NCBI RefSeq assembly: GCF_004369205.1
Contig: NZ_QFGA01000001.1
Span: 1,178,001-1,242,000, forward strand
DNA length: 64,000 bases
Origin: Pelotomaculum schinkii
GTDB taxonomy: Bacteria; Bacillota; Desulfotomaculia; Desulfotomaculales; Pelotomaculaceae
Direction of reading: 5' to 3'
This document shows positions 44,346 to 53,439 of the stretch, one piece after another. Within the stretch, counting starts at the first letter, position 1; each line of letters begins with the position of its first letter. The notes under the pieces were generated by a model. That model was given only the letters and a program-made list of their open reading frames with translations. It was not told the origin of the DNA and did no database searches. The translations under genes were made by a program, and so were the position numbers.

Positions 44346-45329
44346 TCACACCCCTTTCCTCAACGCGGCCAGTTGCCGGTACAGCTTTTCTTCTTCCGCC
44401 GTCAGTCGCTCAGGGATATCTATTTTTATAATTACATACTCGTCGCCCCGCCCGCCTTTATGCGGTAAACCTTTACCCCGCAGCCGCAGCCGCCTGCCGG
44501 CGCGGGAGCCTGCAGGCACTTTCATCAACACTGCTCCGTCCAGGGTCGGGACCGAGACCTGGTCTCCCAGCGCCGCCTGTTCGGGCCGCAGCGTAACCTC
44601 GGTCTCCAGATCGCTTCCCCGGACTTTGTAGAGTGGGTGTGGGAGGATGCGCACCTTCAAGTAAAGATCTCCCCTGGTTCCCCCGTTGAGACCTTCCCCA
44701 CCCTGGCCTTTTAATCGAATCCGGCTGCCGTCGGCAACTCCCGGCGGGATTTTCACAGCCAGTGTTTTAGTACTTGAGGTCACCCCCGTCCCGCCACAAC
44801 GAGGGCAGAAAGACTGCCCGTCATGCCCCTGGCCGCCGCAGGCTTGACATATTTCCCGCGTGGACAGCTGCAGTGATTTTTGTCCGCCCCGGTAGGCTTC
44901 CTCAAGGGTGAGTTCAACCTCGCTTTCCGCATCCTGTCCTTGTACCGGACCGCGCCTGGCGGTTCTGGCGCCGCGCCCAAAACCGCCGCCGAAGATTGCC
45001 TCGAAAAAGTCGCTGAAACCGCTCGCTCCAGCATCTCCCCCGGTGTAAAAATGAAAGCCCTCCGTATCCGGCGGGGGCTGAAAATCATCGCCTGCCCGCC
45101 AATTAGCCCCCAGGCGGTCGTATTTTTCCCGTTTTTCTTTATCGCTCAGGACCTCATAGGCTTCGTTAATCTTTTTAATTTTTTCCTCGGCCGTTTCCTT
45201 GTCCCTGCCGGTATGCAGGTCGGGGTGCCATTTACGGGCAAGCTTGCGGTAGGCGGACTTAATCTCCTTCTCCGTGGCAGTGCGGCTGACGCCTAATATT
45301 TCATAATAGTCCTGGAAAGAAACGCTCAC
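44346..45329 (-). CDS. DnaJ/CbpA-like cochaperone with two zinc-knuckle repeats
   Basis: A 327-aa J-domain protein. The J domain (residues 5-70) has YYEILGVSRTATEKEIKSAY and the HPD motif in RKWHPDLHTG. A Gly/Phe-rich linker follows (TGGDAGASGFSDFFEAIFGG). The zinc region has only two CxxCxGxG units (CQACGGQG and CPRCGGTG) where DnaJ has four, so it lies between DnaJ and the zinc-free CbpA. The two C-terminal beta domains are complete (IPPGVADGSRIRLKGQGGEG, VPTLDGAVLMKVPAGSRAGR). GTG start with a weak ribosome site. It stimulates DnaK ATP hydrolysis. Confidence 0.9.
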   Translation of the reverse strand: MSVSFQDYYEILGVSRTATEKEIKSAYRKLARKWHPDLHTGRDKETAEEKIKKINEAYEVLSDKEKREKYDRLGANWRAGDDFQPPPDTEGFHFYTGGDAGASGFSDFFEAIFGGGFGRGARTARRGPVQGQDAESEVELTLEEAYRGGQKSLQLSTREICQACGGQGHDGQSFCPRCGGTGVTSSTKTLAVKIPPGVADGSRIRLKGQGGEGLNGGTRGDLYLKVRILPHPLYKVRGSDLETEVTLRPEQAALGDQVSVPTLDGAVLMKVPAGSRAGRRLRLRGKGLPHKGGRGDEYVIIKIDIPERLTAEEEKLYRQLAALRKGV

Positions 45330-45363
45330 TCAACTTTCACCGTCCTTTCGCAACCCTGACTGG

Positions 45364-45394
45364 TAGACCGGCAGCCGGACCGGCTGCCGGTCTA
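45364..45394. other. 31-bp near-perfect palindrome between dnaK and dnaJ
   Basis: TAGACCGGCAGCCGG, one A, then CCGGCTGCCGGTCTA: 15-base arms fully complementary. In RNA this is a very stable GC-rich hairpin without a T-tract. It probably controls the dnaK:dnaJ ratio by attenuation or by protecting the dnaK message end. Confidence 0.7.
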
Positions 45395-45487
45395 TCGTAG
45401 GGCGTAAATCGCAGGGCGTTGTGTTTTCAGCTTCACCCACATTTTTGAGGCTGTTTTCCGCTCTTGGTGAAGGTAAATTCAGTTTGT

Positions 45488-47377
45488 TTATTTCTCCTCA
45501 AACTCGGCGTCGATGGCATCGTCAGCGGCACGATTGCCGGGGTTGCCTGCCGGCTCAGTTCCGGTTGTCCCGGCGCCTTCCCGGTAGGCGGACTGAGAGA
45601 CCGTGTAGGACGCCTGCTGCAGTTCGTCCTTGAGTGCGCGGACCTGTTCGATGGACGCGTTTTCCTTGATCGCAGCTTTTAAATCTGCCAGGAGCTGTTC
45701 AATGCGCGCTTTTTCATGTACGGGGACCTTTTCACCCAGGTCTTTAAGCTGCCGTTCCACCTGGTAGGCCAGAGAGTCGGCCTCGTTGCGGGCCTCGATT
45801 TCCTGCTTGCGCTGTTTGTCCTCGGCGGCATGCATTTCGGCCTCGCGCACCATGCGGTCGATTTCTCCCTTGTCCAGGCTGGTGGAACCACTGATGGTGA
45901 TAGTTTGCTCCTTGCCCGTGCCCTTATCCCTGGCGCTTACTTTCAAAATACCGTTGGCGTCAATATCGAAGGTTACCTCGATTTGCGGTACACCCCGGGG
46001 AGCCATGGGAATGCCATCCAGCTTAAACTGTCCCAGGGAGCGGTTGTCACGGGCCATTTCCCGCTCTCCCTGCAGCACGTTGATGTCGACGGCAGGCTGG
46101 TTGTCCTCAGCGGTCGAGAATACCTGGCTGCGCCGCACCGGGATGGTGGTGTTGCGCTCAATAAGCTTGGACATTACCCCACCCAGGGTCTCCAAACCCA
46201 GGGAAAGGGGAGTAACATCAAGCAGCAGGACGTCTTTGACTTCGCCGGCCAGGACACCTCCCTGGATTGCGGCCCCAATCGCGACCACCTCGTCAGGGTT
46301 GACTCCCTGGTGCGGATCCTTGCCTCCCGTCAGGCTGCGCACCATTTTCTGCACCGCCGGAATGCGGGTGGAGCCACCCACCAGGATTACCTCATCAATA
46401 TCCTTTTCGGTCAGTTTGGCATCAGAGAGGGCGGCCAACACCGGCCCACGGCAGCGCTCAACCAGGCGCCGCGTGAGGTCATCAAACTTGGCCCGGGTCA
46501 ACTTCATCTCCAGGTGTTTCGGACCGTTGGCGTTGGCTGTGATAAACGGCAGGTTAATCTGGGTTTCCATGGTTGTGGAAAGCTCCATCTTGGCTTTTTC
46601 TGCAGCTTCGGTCAGCCTCTGCAGGGCCTGCTTATCCCGGCGCAGGTCAATCCCGTTATCCTTCATAAACTCACCGGCGATCCAGTCCACAACCGCCTTG
46701 TCAAAATTATCACCACCCAGGTGGGTGTCTCCATTGGTGGATTTGACTTCAAAGACCCCATCGCCGACTTCCAGGATCGAGACGTCGAAGGTCCCCCCGC
46801 CCAAGTCGAACACCAGGATCGTTTCGTTGGCCTTTTTATCAAGGCCATAAGCCAGGGCTGCCGCCGTTGGTTCATTGATGATGCGCAGCACGTTCAGGCC
46901 GGCGATTTTACCTGCGTCCTTGGTGGCGTTGCGCTGGGCGTCATTAAAATAGGCCGGTACGGTGATCACCGCGTCTGTTACCTTTTCGCCAAGGTACTTG
47001 GAAGCGTCATCCACCAGCTTGCGTAAGACAAGCGCCGATATTTCCTCCGGCGCCATCAGTTTGCCTCTAACATCAAAGCGGACTGCATCATTAGGTCCGG
47101 CGGCTACTTTGTACGGTACCAGTTTGCGCTCGTCAGCCACCTCAGTGTAACGGCGGCCGATAAATCTTTTGATCGAATACAACGTGTTTTCCGGATTCAA
47201 AACTGACTGTCGTCTGGCCACCTGGCCGGCCAGCCTTTCTCCGTCCTCTTTGAAAGCAACCACGGAAGGCGTGGTGCGTGCGCCCTCGGTGTTAACAATA
47301 ACAGTGGGCTTACCGCCTTCCATCACCGCTATGACCGAGTTGGTAGTGCCGAGGTCGATGCCTACTGTTTTACTCAT
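45488..47377 (-). CDS. dnaK: Molecular chaperone DnaK (Hsp70)
   Basis: A 629-aa Hsp70. The ATPase domain shows [60 protein letters not shown] and [17 protein letters not shown]; the linker is [18 protein letters not shown] and the lid ends in a short [10 protein letters not shown] tail with an EFEEK C-terminus. GGAGG is nine bases before the ATG at 47377; the in-frame ORF beyond it is a ribosome-site artefact. No grpE or hrcA and no CIRCE element is visible beside it, so it may be a second, CbpA/CbpM-type chaperone set. A sigma-A promoter is visible upstream. Confidence 0.95.
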   Translation of the reverse strand: MSKTVGIDLGTTNSVIAVMEGGKPTVIVNTEGARTTPSVVAFKEDGERLAGQVARRQSVLNPENTLYSIKRFIGRRYTEVADERKLVPYKVAAGPNDAVRFDVRGKLMAPEEISALVLRKLVDDASKYLGEKVTDAVITVPAYFNDAQRNATKDAGKIAGLNVLRIINEPTAAALAYGLDKKANETILVFDLGGGTFDVSILEVGDGVFEVKSTNGDTHLGGDNFDKAVVDWIAGEFMKDNGIDLRRDKQALQRLTEAAEKAKMELSTTMETQINLPFITANANGPKHLEMKLTRAKFDDLTRRLVERCRGPVLAALSDAKLTEKDIDEVILVGGSTRIPAVQKMVRSLTGGKDPHQGVNPDEVVAIGAAIQGGVLAGEVKDVLLLDVTPLSLGLETLGGVMSKLIERNTTIPVRRSQVFSTAEDNQPAVDINVLQGEREMARDNRSLGQFKLDGIPMAPRGVPQIEVTFDIDANGILKVSARDKGTGKEQTITISGSTSLDKGEIDRMVREAEMHAAEDKQRKQEIEARNEADSLAYQVERQLKDLGEKVPVHEKARIEQLLADLKAAIKENASIEQVRALKDELQQASYTVSQSAYREGAGTTGTEPAGNPGNRAADDAIDAEFEEK

Positions 47378-47462
47378 TCCATTATACCTCCTCAAGGCGT
47401 TATAAATATTACCGCAGAATTCCTAAAAAATATTTTTGAGATTAGAACCTGCTCCTGGTAAT

Positions 47463-47490
47463 ATTATACGTCAAGAATAGTCAAAGTCAA
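47463..47490 (-). promoter_or_regulatory. Sigma-A promoter for dnaK
   Basis: On the minus strand TTGACT (47490-47485), a 16-base spacer and a perfect TATAAT (47468-47463), about 85 bp before the dnaK start. A second TTGACT overlaps the spacer, so three TTGAC units occur in tandem. No CIRCE repeat is present here. Confidence 0.75.
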
Positions 47491-47583
47491 TCACCATGCA
47501 AAAAAAAATTTCGCTATTATTTTGTATGACATCCGGGCTGGTAAAAGTTGCGGGTTCAGCGAACAGCCTTTCCACAAAGGCTA

Positions 47584-47763
47584 TCAGTTTTGTTTGCAGC
47601 CGGCAGCGGCCAGCCCAACAGCGTTTATTCCGGTACCGCCGCCCAGGTCAAGGACCTTACTGCCCTTCAGCGGGTCCAACCACTCCGGTATATAGCCGGA
47701 GTGGTCGAGGGCCACCTTTTGCATGAACTTGTCATAAAAAGGCGCCATCAGTTCAAACAGCAT
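47584..47763 (-). pseudogene. Truncated SAM-dependent methyltransferase
   Basis: A 59-residue frame whose ATG overlaps the end of the transketolase gene. It reads [40 protein letters not shown] and GGTGINAVGLAAAGCKQN, then stops. This is the N-terminus of a class I methyltransferase up to just past motif I (VLDLGGGTG). The remaining ~150 residues are missing; the sequence beyond leads into the dnaK promoter. It is probably a deletion remnant, still coupled to transketolase translation. Confidence 0.7.
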
Positions 47764-49777
47764 TTTTACACGCCTGTACCGCCTTTAAAGTCTTCTCAAC
47801 GATATTTTCCACGGTGAACCCAAATTTATCAAAAAGTGTGCCGGCAGGGGATGATGCTCCAAAATGGTCGATACTGATAATCTCGCCGCTATCTCCGGTA
47901 TAACGCTGCCAACCCTGGCTGCTGCCGGCCTCCACTGCCACCCGTGCTTTTATTTGTGGCGGCAAGACCTCCCGGCGGTAGTCCTCCGGCTGTCTCTCAA
48001 ACAACTCCCAGCTCGGCATACTGACCACGCGGGCTGCAACACCGCTTTCCTGTAGTCTTTCCGCAGCCTGCAGGGCCAGGTGGACTTCAGAACCGCTGGC
48101 CATGATAATGGTGTCCGGACTGCCGCTGCCTATCTGATTGAGAGTATAGGCGCCGCGGTATAGCCCGTCTGCCGCGGCAAACTTCTGCCGGTCCAGCACC
48201 GGCAGGTTCTGGCGTGATAAAACCAGGACCACCGGCCCGTTTATCGTCAAAGCCACGCGCCAGGCTTCGCTTGTTTCGTTGGCGTCAGCCGGACGAATGA
48301 CAGTCAGGCCAGGGATTACCCTGAGCGAGGCCAGGTGTTCTACGGGCTGGTGGGTGGGGCCGTCTTCGCCGACCCCGATGCTGTCGTGGGTAAAGACATA
48401 AATGACCTTCAACCCCATCATGCCCGACAGGCGGATAGGCGGGCGCATGTAGTCGGAGAAAACCAGAAAAGTAGCCCCGTAGGGGATTAAACCGCCGTGC
48501 AGCGCCATCCCGTTGAGGATCGAACCCATGCCATGCTCGCGGACACCAAAATGAAGGTTCCGTCCCTGGTAGTAACCGGCGGCAAAGTCACCGGCGCCTT
48601 TGATGTACGTTTTATTAGAGGGCGCCAGGTCGGCCGACCCGCCCAGCAGGTTGGGCAGGCTGCCCCAAACCGCATTGAGAAAGGCGCCCGATGCCGCCCG
48701 GGTAGCTATTCCTTTTTCGCCGGGCTGGAAAACGGGGATAGCGCTGTCCCACCCATCCGGCATGCGACCGCTCAGCCACTGCCGCCATTCCTTCGCCAGT
48801 TCTGGGAAAGCCCTGCTGTAGGAGTCAAACAGGTCCAGCCATTTGGCCTCGCGGGACCTGCCTTGCTCCAATGCCTGGCGGAAATGGCCCAGGACCTGGT
48901 CCGGGACATGAAATGCGGGAGCCGAAGGCCAGCTTAAGTTTTCTTTGGTCAACCTTAATTCATCGGAACCCAGCGGCTCACCGTGCGCGGCGGATTTACC
49001 CTGCTTGTTGGGGCTGCCGAAACCTATATGGGTACGCACCATGATCAGCGAGGGTTTCTCCTTCTCTGCCAACGCCGTTTCAAGGGCGGTCTCCAGGGCG
49101 GCGGTATCGTTCCCGTCCTCTACCCGCAAAACCTGCCAGCCGTAAGCTTCAAAGCGGCCGGACCGGTCCTCGGTAAAGGCCAGTTCGGTATCCCCTTCGA
49201 TGGAAATATGGTTGTCGTCATACAGGCAGATCAGGCGTCCCAGCTTGAGGTGACCGGCCAGCGAGGCCGACTCGTGGGTGACCCCCTCCATCAGGTCACC
49301 GTCACCGGCAATCACATAAGTGTAGTGGTCAACAATATCAAAACCAGTCCGGTTGAAGTGGGCAGCCAGAAAGCGCTCGGCTATGGCCATACCGACCGCG
49401 TTGGACAGGCCCTGGCCTAAAGGCCCGGTAGTCACCTCAACTCCGGGGGTATGTCCATACTCGGGGTGGCCCGGTGTCCTGCTGCCCCACTGGCGAAAAT
49501 CCATCAATTCTTCCAAAGTAAGATCATAACCTGTTAAATGCAGCAGGCTGTAAAGCAGCGCCGACCCGTGCCCGGCCGACAGAACAAAGCGGTCCCGGTC
49601 CGGCCAGGAAGGATTGGCCGGGTTGTGACGCAAAAACTTGGTCCACAACACATAGGCCATAGGGGCGGCGCCCATGGGCATGCCGGGGTGTCCTGATTTC
49701 GCCTTTTCGACAGCTTCCGCTGCCAGTATACGGATCGTGTTGATACAGAGTTGGTCCAGTTGGTTCGTATTATTCAT
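47753..49777 (-). CDS. tkt: Transketolase
   Basis: A 674-aa full-length thiamine diphosphate enzyme of the pentose phosphate pathway. Motifs: [40 protein letters not shown], the TPP motif region [40 protein letters not shown] and [20 protein letters not shown]. The start is the ATG at 49777, with GAGGATG upstream; the in-frame ORF to 49927 is AT-rich leader without support. TPP use links it loosely to the thiamine genes at 1-2.8 kb. It is followed by the methyltransferase remnant. Confidence 0.95.
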   Translation of the reverse strand: MNNTNQLDQLCINTIRILAAEAVEKAKSGHPGMPMGAAPMAYVLWTKFLRHNPANPSWPDRDRFVLSAGHGSALLYSLLHLTGYDLTLEELMDFRQWGSRTPGHPEYGHTPGVEVTTGPLGQGLSNAVGMAIAERFLAAHFNRTGFDIVDHYTYVIAGDGDLMEGVTHESASLAGHLKLGRLICLYDDNHISIEGDTELAFTEDRSGRFEAYGWQVLRVEDGNDTAALETALETALAEKEKPSLIMVRTHIGFGSPNKQGKSAAHGEPLGSDELRLTKENLSWPSAPAFHVPDQVLGHFRQALEQGRSREAKWLDLFDSYSRAFPELAKEWRQWLSGRMPDGWDSAIPVFQPGEKGIATRAASGAFLNAVWGSLPNLLGGSADLAPSNKTYIKGAGDFAAGYYQGRNLHFGVREHGMGSILNGMALHGGLIPYGATFLVFSDYMRPPIRLSGMMGLKVIYVFTHDSIGVGEDGPTHQPVEHLASLRVIPGLTVIRPADANETSEAWRVALTINGPVVLVLSRQNLPVLDRQKFAAADGLYRGAYTLNQIGSGSPDTIIMASGSEVHLALQAAERLQESGVAARVVSMPSWELFERQPEDYRREVLPPQIKARVAVEAGSSQGWQRYTGDSGEIISIDHFGASSPAGTLFDKFGFTVENIVEKTLKAVQACKNAV

Positions 49778-49976
49778 GAAACATCCTCGCTCTTTTTCTA
49801 CAAAAAATTTATTTTGCGTTAAGTTCTTTTCAACCTTAAAGATATAGTTCCTGCTTGGATAGAAATAATTCCAAGAAAATTGTCCAATAAAACCAAAATA
49901 TTTTATGTTATCAATTCGCACCCACATTTTTTGGGGTTTCGCTTCTTATGTTGGACACTATTTTCATAGCAGTAAA

Positions 49977-50142
49977 AAATTTCTCAAGCACTGATTGATT
50001 AACAGTGCTTTGAGAAATTTTAGACAAGCTAAAAAACAATGGCAATGGCTTTATATCGAAGTCCTTGCCGTTGCCATTCCAAATTCTTTCCAATAACAAT
50101 CATTAAGGTTAATACCGGTGCACAATCCACCGGTATTAACCT
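49977..50142. terminator. Three consecutive hairpins between the GRE operon end and tkt
   Basis: Three stems stand in a row in the 377-bp gap. First, AAATTTCTCAAGCACTG / CAGTGCTTTGAGAAATTT (49977-50020, one bulge), T-rich on both sides. Second, AATGGCAATGGC / GCCGTTGCCATT (50038-50078). Third, AGGTTAATACCGG / CCGGTATTAACCT (50106-50142, 13 perfect pairs). The third lies right after the PreA-like gene stop (minus strand) and the first before tkt. Together they surely end the long operon; the number is unusual. Confidence 0.65.
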
Positions 50143-50154
50143 CATGTTCTTAGT

Positions 50155-51426
50155 CTATTTACACCATTGCTCCGGTAAGCCTCTGCCGTTCCAAACCAAG
50201 TCGCCGGTATCCTTCAATACCATTGTGACAGCATTTTGGGGGCAATGACCCTGGCACCAGGCACAACCCATGCAATGTTCGTTATATACAGGACCATTTT
50301 CTTTATCAACATGCACAGCACCGTAAGCGCATAGTTTTTCACAGGTGCCGCAGCGTTTGCACTTATCTAAGTCAAACTTAGGAACAACGGGTGATGGATA
50401 TTGCATCGGGGCTTCTTCTTTCGGCCAATCCCTGATGTAAGAGAAGTCATCAACGCAGAGCCTGGTGAATTCTTCCACCGATTTATAGCCTTTGCGGTCC
50501 ATAAATGCGCTCATGCCTTCAATACAATCCTTCAGCACGCCCACGCCGCGGGAATAAACCGCCGAGCACAGTCCGGCGACGCTGCAGCCGCCCATCATGT
50601 AGCGGACGCAGTCATCATACGTGAAGATACCACCGATCCCGATCACGGGAATTTTGGTAGTAGCGGTAATCTCAAGAACCTTGGCCAGGGAGAACAGCTG
50701 CCAGGCCCGGCCCATCAGGCCGCCGCTGGAATAAGGGCCACCGTAGAACGTGCCTGTTTCATGGTCGATCCAGGTTCCGTAGAAGGCGTTGTTTGCGGAA
50801 ATACCGGCTGCTCCGGCTCTCTCCACAGCCAGTGCTAGTGCTGCCGTATTAACGCACTGCGGGGTCATTTTGAAAACAATCGGGACCTTCACGGCGTCCA
50901 CACAGGCTTTGGTAACGGTATAGGCAGTGTCGGGATCGAGGGCCAGGGGGGCGCCTACATCTTTATGTGCTTCCACCGCTCCGAAGGTAGCATGGGGGCC
51001 GCCGGTGTCCAGTTCGATTACTTTAGCGCCCATGGCCTCCTGGTCTTTACACAGGGAGGTCCAGGATTCTAAATCAAGCCCGATCCCGGATACGCTGGCG
51101 ATAAAAAGGACGTCGTTATCATTGCACACCTTTAAGGTCGCGGGGCCTTCTGTTTCCATGTACTTTTCATAAGGCATATTGTGGAACATCTGGCTACAGA
51201 CCCAGCTGTCCCTTAATTCCGGTCCAAAATGTTTTAGTGAATAAAAATACGGCCTGGGCCAGCGGTGCGGTCCGTCAATTTTATGCACTGTCTTTCCTAC
51301 CAGCCAGCCGATACCCTGGTCAATGACCCGTTTGGCTAAATAGGCGCTGCCGCCAAAGTCACATGAAGTGACCCCCACCGGATTTTTTATTTCCACACCT
51401 AAAAAATTTGTACGTAAATTTGCCAT
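50155..51426 (-). CDS. PreA-like FMN/4Fe-4S oxidoreductase (dihydropyrimidine/dihydroorotate dehydrogenase family)
   Basis: A 423-aa enzyme: an FMN TIM barrel (residues ~1-320) plus a C-terminal two-cluster ferredoxin (CKRCGTCEKLCAYGA, CMGCAWCQGHCPQNA). The start LRTNFLGVEIKNPVGVTSCD and the FMN phosphate site VIGIGGIFTYDDCVRYMMGG are typical of the PreA/DHODB group. The usual NLSCPH segment reads LDTGGPHAT here, so residues that bind or protonate the pyrimidine ring are changed. No PreT partner is encoded; the FAD/NAD protein of the same operon might serve. The ATG at 51426 has AGGAGA nine bases upstream. Last gene of the GRE operon; likely reduces (or oxidises) a ring or enone in the pathway. 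Substrate unknown. Confidence 0.82.
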   Translation of the reverse strand: MANLRTNFLGVEIKNPVGVTSCDFGGSAYLAKRVIDQGIGWLVGKTVHKIDGPHRWPRPYFYSLKHFGPELRDSWVCSQMFHNMPYEKYMETEGPATLKVCNDNDVLFIASVSGIGLDLESWTSLCKDQEAMGAKVIELDTGGPHATFGAVEAHKDVGAPLALDPDTAYTVTKACVDAVKVPIVFKMTPQCVNTAALALAVERAGAAGISANNAFYGTWIDHETGTFYGGPYSSGGLMGRAWQLFSLAKVLEITATTKIPVIGIGGIFTYDDCVRYMMGGCSVAGLCSAVYSRGVGVLKDCIEGMSAFMDRKGYKSVEEFTRLCVDDFSYIRDWPKEEAPMQYPSPVVPKFDLDKCKRCGTCEKLCAYGAVHVDKENGPVYNEHCMGCAWCQGHCPQNAVTMVLKDTGDLVWNGRGLPEQWCK

Positions 51427-51496
51427 GTTATACATTCTCCTATCATTTTTTTATTTAACTAATCAACAATTTGAATTACAATACGGCCTTATGCGG

Positions 51497-51721
51497 TTAA
51501 CCCCCATTGAGCGCTTCCAAAAGGTAAACCTTGTCCCCTTCGTTTAAGACTTTGTCAACAGTGACATGCCGCCCGTTCAGGAACAAACCAAAGACATTCC
51601 TCGGAACACCCAATTTGTCCAGGACCATTCCGATAGTTGCACCCTGGGGTACCTCTACTTTAAAAGTCTGGCCATGCCTTGCGCCTGGTATAAAAAAGGA
51701 TATCTCACCATAAACCTTCAT
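51497..51721 (-). CDS. ThiS/MoaD-like sulfur-carrier protein
   Basis: A 74-aa ubiquitin-fold protein: KVEVPQGATIGMVLDKLGVP, then FLNGRHVTVDKVLNEGDKVY, ending in the functional Gly-Gly (LLEALNGG). Such carriers donate sulfur after C-terminal adenylation; next to a tungsten AOR the likely role is dithiolene formation for the pterin cofactor, as MoaD-like genes accompany aor operons elsewhere. The start may be the ATG at 51721 or a TTG four codons upstream that is better spaced from GGAGGGG. No E1-type enzyme gene is in the window. Confidence 0.78.
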   Translation of the reverse strand: MKVYGEISFFIPGARHGQTFKVEVPQGATIGMVLDKLGVPRNVFGLFLNGRHVTVDKVLNEGDKVYLLEALNGG

Positions 51722-51836
51722 TTCAACTAGCAATATTTTCGCCCCTCCCTTCAATTTAGGCTTGATCAACCCCAGGAGCTTACAGGATATTCTCTAATAC
51801 CTTGGGCAGGCCACGGCCGTTTCCAAAATAATTTTC

Positions 51837-52745
51837 CTACATCATTCGCCCGATTGTTGTTTTAAACCCGTACCGGGCAAATATATCCCTTGCCTTGATC
51901 ACTTCCTCCTTACTTATTGCCCCAATTTCGGTATAAGGTGATGTTATGCCAAGGAATTCATATTTACTTGAGCCTAGTGAATGCAAGGGAACTATATCCA
52001 CCCATTCAGCGTTAATTGTCGTTAAAAACTCCGCTGTTGCTATTAAGTTGTCACGGGAGTTGTTAAAGCCGGGTACCAATGGTACCGATATTCTTGTTTT
52101 ACATTTATCCGCTATTAATTTGGCGTTCTCCAGAATTTTTTTATTTGATACCCCGGTCCATTCCCTGTGTTTTACCGGATCCATGTGCTTTATATCCAAA
52201 AGGACCATATCCGTATACTCAAGGACATCCTCAAGAACTTCCCATTTTGCATAGCCTGTTGTATCAAGGACTGTGGAAATCCCTTTTTCTTTGCTTATTT
52301 TTAGTAACTCTTTGGTAAAAACAGGTTGGTATAAAGGTTCACCTCCGCTTATGGTTAAACCGCCATCCGAACCATAGAAAGGTTTGTCCTTTTCAACCTC
52401 CTCGATGACTTCATCAACTGTCACTATCCTACCCACCTGCTTGAAGGCGGAATAAGGGCATGCTTCCACACATTTCATGCAATATGTGCATTTTTGGCGG
52501 TCAATTTTATGGTCCGTATTCGTGCTGATGGCTCCTGCCGGACAGGCATCAACACAAGCTCCAAAGTCTTTACATCTTTTAGGAATAAAATATAGCTGAG
52601 GTAAGGGTTCCTGAGTTTCGGGGTTGGCGCACCACCTGCAGCTCAAAAAACACCCCTTGATAAAAACTGTTGTTCTGATACCTGGACCGTCGTGTGTTTC
52701 AAACTTTTTGATGTCAGCAATTATACCGGTGTTTTTTGTCATCAT
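51837..52745 (-). CDS. Glycyl radical enzyme activating enzyme (radical SAM)
   Basis: A 302-aa activase that makes the glycyl radical on its partner with S-adenosylmethionine. The radical SAM cluster motif is KGCFLSCRWCANPE (CxxxCxxC), preceded by THDGPGIRTTVFI. An inserted ferredoxin domain follows (CVDACPAGA, CTYCMKCVEACPYSA), as in activases of GREs other than pyruvate formate-lyase. The SAM-binding GLTISGGEPLYQP is clear. It lies five genes after the GRE in the same operon, with no second GRE in the window, so the GRE at 58585-61053 is its target. Confidence 0.93.
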   Translation of the reverse strand: MMTKNTGIIADIKKFETHDGPGIRTTVFIKGCFLSCRWCANPETQEPLPQLYFIPKRCKDFGACVDACPAGAISTNTDHKIDRQKCTYCMKCVEACPYSAFKQVGRIVTVDEVIEEVEKDKPFYGSDGGLTISGGEPLYQPVFTKELLKISKEKGISTVLDTTGYAKWEVLEDVLEYTDMVLLDIKHMDPVKHREWTGVSNKKILENAKLIADKCKTRISVPLVPGFNNSRDNLIATAEFLTTINAEWVDIVPLHSLGSSKYEFLGITSPYTEIGAISKEEVIKARDIFARYGFKTTIGRMM

Positions 52746-52790
52746 GTTATACCCCTTATTCTCATTAACCCTTACCGCTTATTCAGCTAT

Positions 52791-53420
52791 TTACTTGGCC
52801 GCCAGACTTACTTGCTGGCTACTTGCCGGAACAGGCTTTTTTGTAATCCAGGGCTTACCCATCCAATACACTTCGCGTCCAAAAATTTCGTTAACAACAG
52901 AACCGACTACCTGCCATACACAAGCGAGGATCACCAGGGGCAGGTCCCAACCGGCAATAGCCCAGAAAAGCTTTGTACCGGTCAAGAAATATAGGGAGGC
53001 AAAGACAAAGAATACATCTGTTACAAGCATAAATAAGGAACCGACGGTATTTTTCAACATAAAACAAGGAGTCCAACCTAACATTAGCAGGGCCATAACC
53101 CCAAACACAATACCGTCCACCACGGCGGTCGAACCTTGTATAATTTTTAGTGCTATGAGGAGGTGTTCCAGACAGCCGTACCACATAAAGGCGCTAAAGG
53201 TTAAAAAGATGTTGCCGGTCAATACAATGCCATTTCTCATGTTCATGATCCCGGCGACGGTTTGTACAATCGCACCACAAAAACCCAGAGCAACCAAAAT
53301 CATACCGGCACTATGGGGAGCCATACCAGTAGCGACAGGCCACAAACATGCCAGGTAAAACGCTAACACTGCTTCGCCAGAGGGAGTAGGGTTTGCAAAT
53401 GGTGGTCTATTGTCACTCAT
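52791..53420 (-). CDS. GPR1/FUN34/SatP-like acetate (monocarboxylate) transporter
   Basis: A 209-aa membrane protein with six hydrophobic segments. The N-terminal NPTPSGEAVLAFYLACLWP corresponds to the NPxPxGL signature of the AceTr/SatP family, and WYGCLEHLLIALKI and TGTKLFWAIAGWDLPLVILA fit segments 3 and 6. The family moves acetate or succinate, often with protons, as hexamers. Within this operon it may import a short acid substrate or export the acid product. GAGGAGG precedes the ATG. Confidence 0.75.
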   Translation of the reverse strand: MSDNRPPFANPTPSGEAVLAFYLACLWPVATGMAPHSAGMILVALGFCGAIVQTVAGIMNMRNGIVLTGNIFLTFSAFMWYGCLEHLLIALKIIQGSTAVVDGIVFGVMALLMLGWTPCFMLKNTVGSLFMLVTDVFFVFASLYFLTGTKLFWAIAGWDLPLVILACVWQVVGSVVNEIFGREVYWMGKPWITKKPVPASSQQVSLAAK

Positions 53421-53439
53421 TTTTTTAGCCTCCTCGTTT

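Noticed and set aside
45716-47026. Long plus-strand ORFs (436 and 354 aa) opposite dnaK
   Set aside because: Antisense shadows of the conserved dnaK codons; no ribosome sites or recognisable domains.
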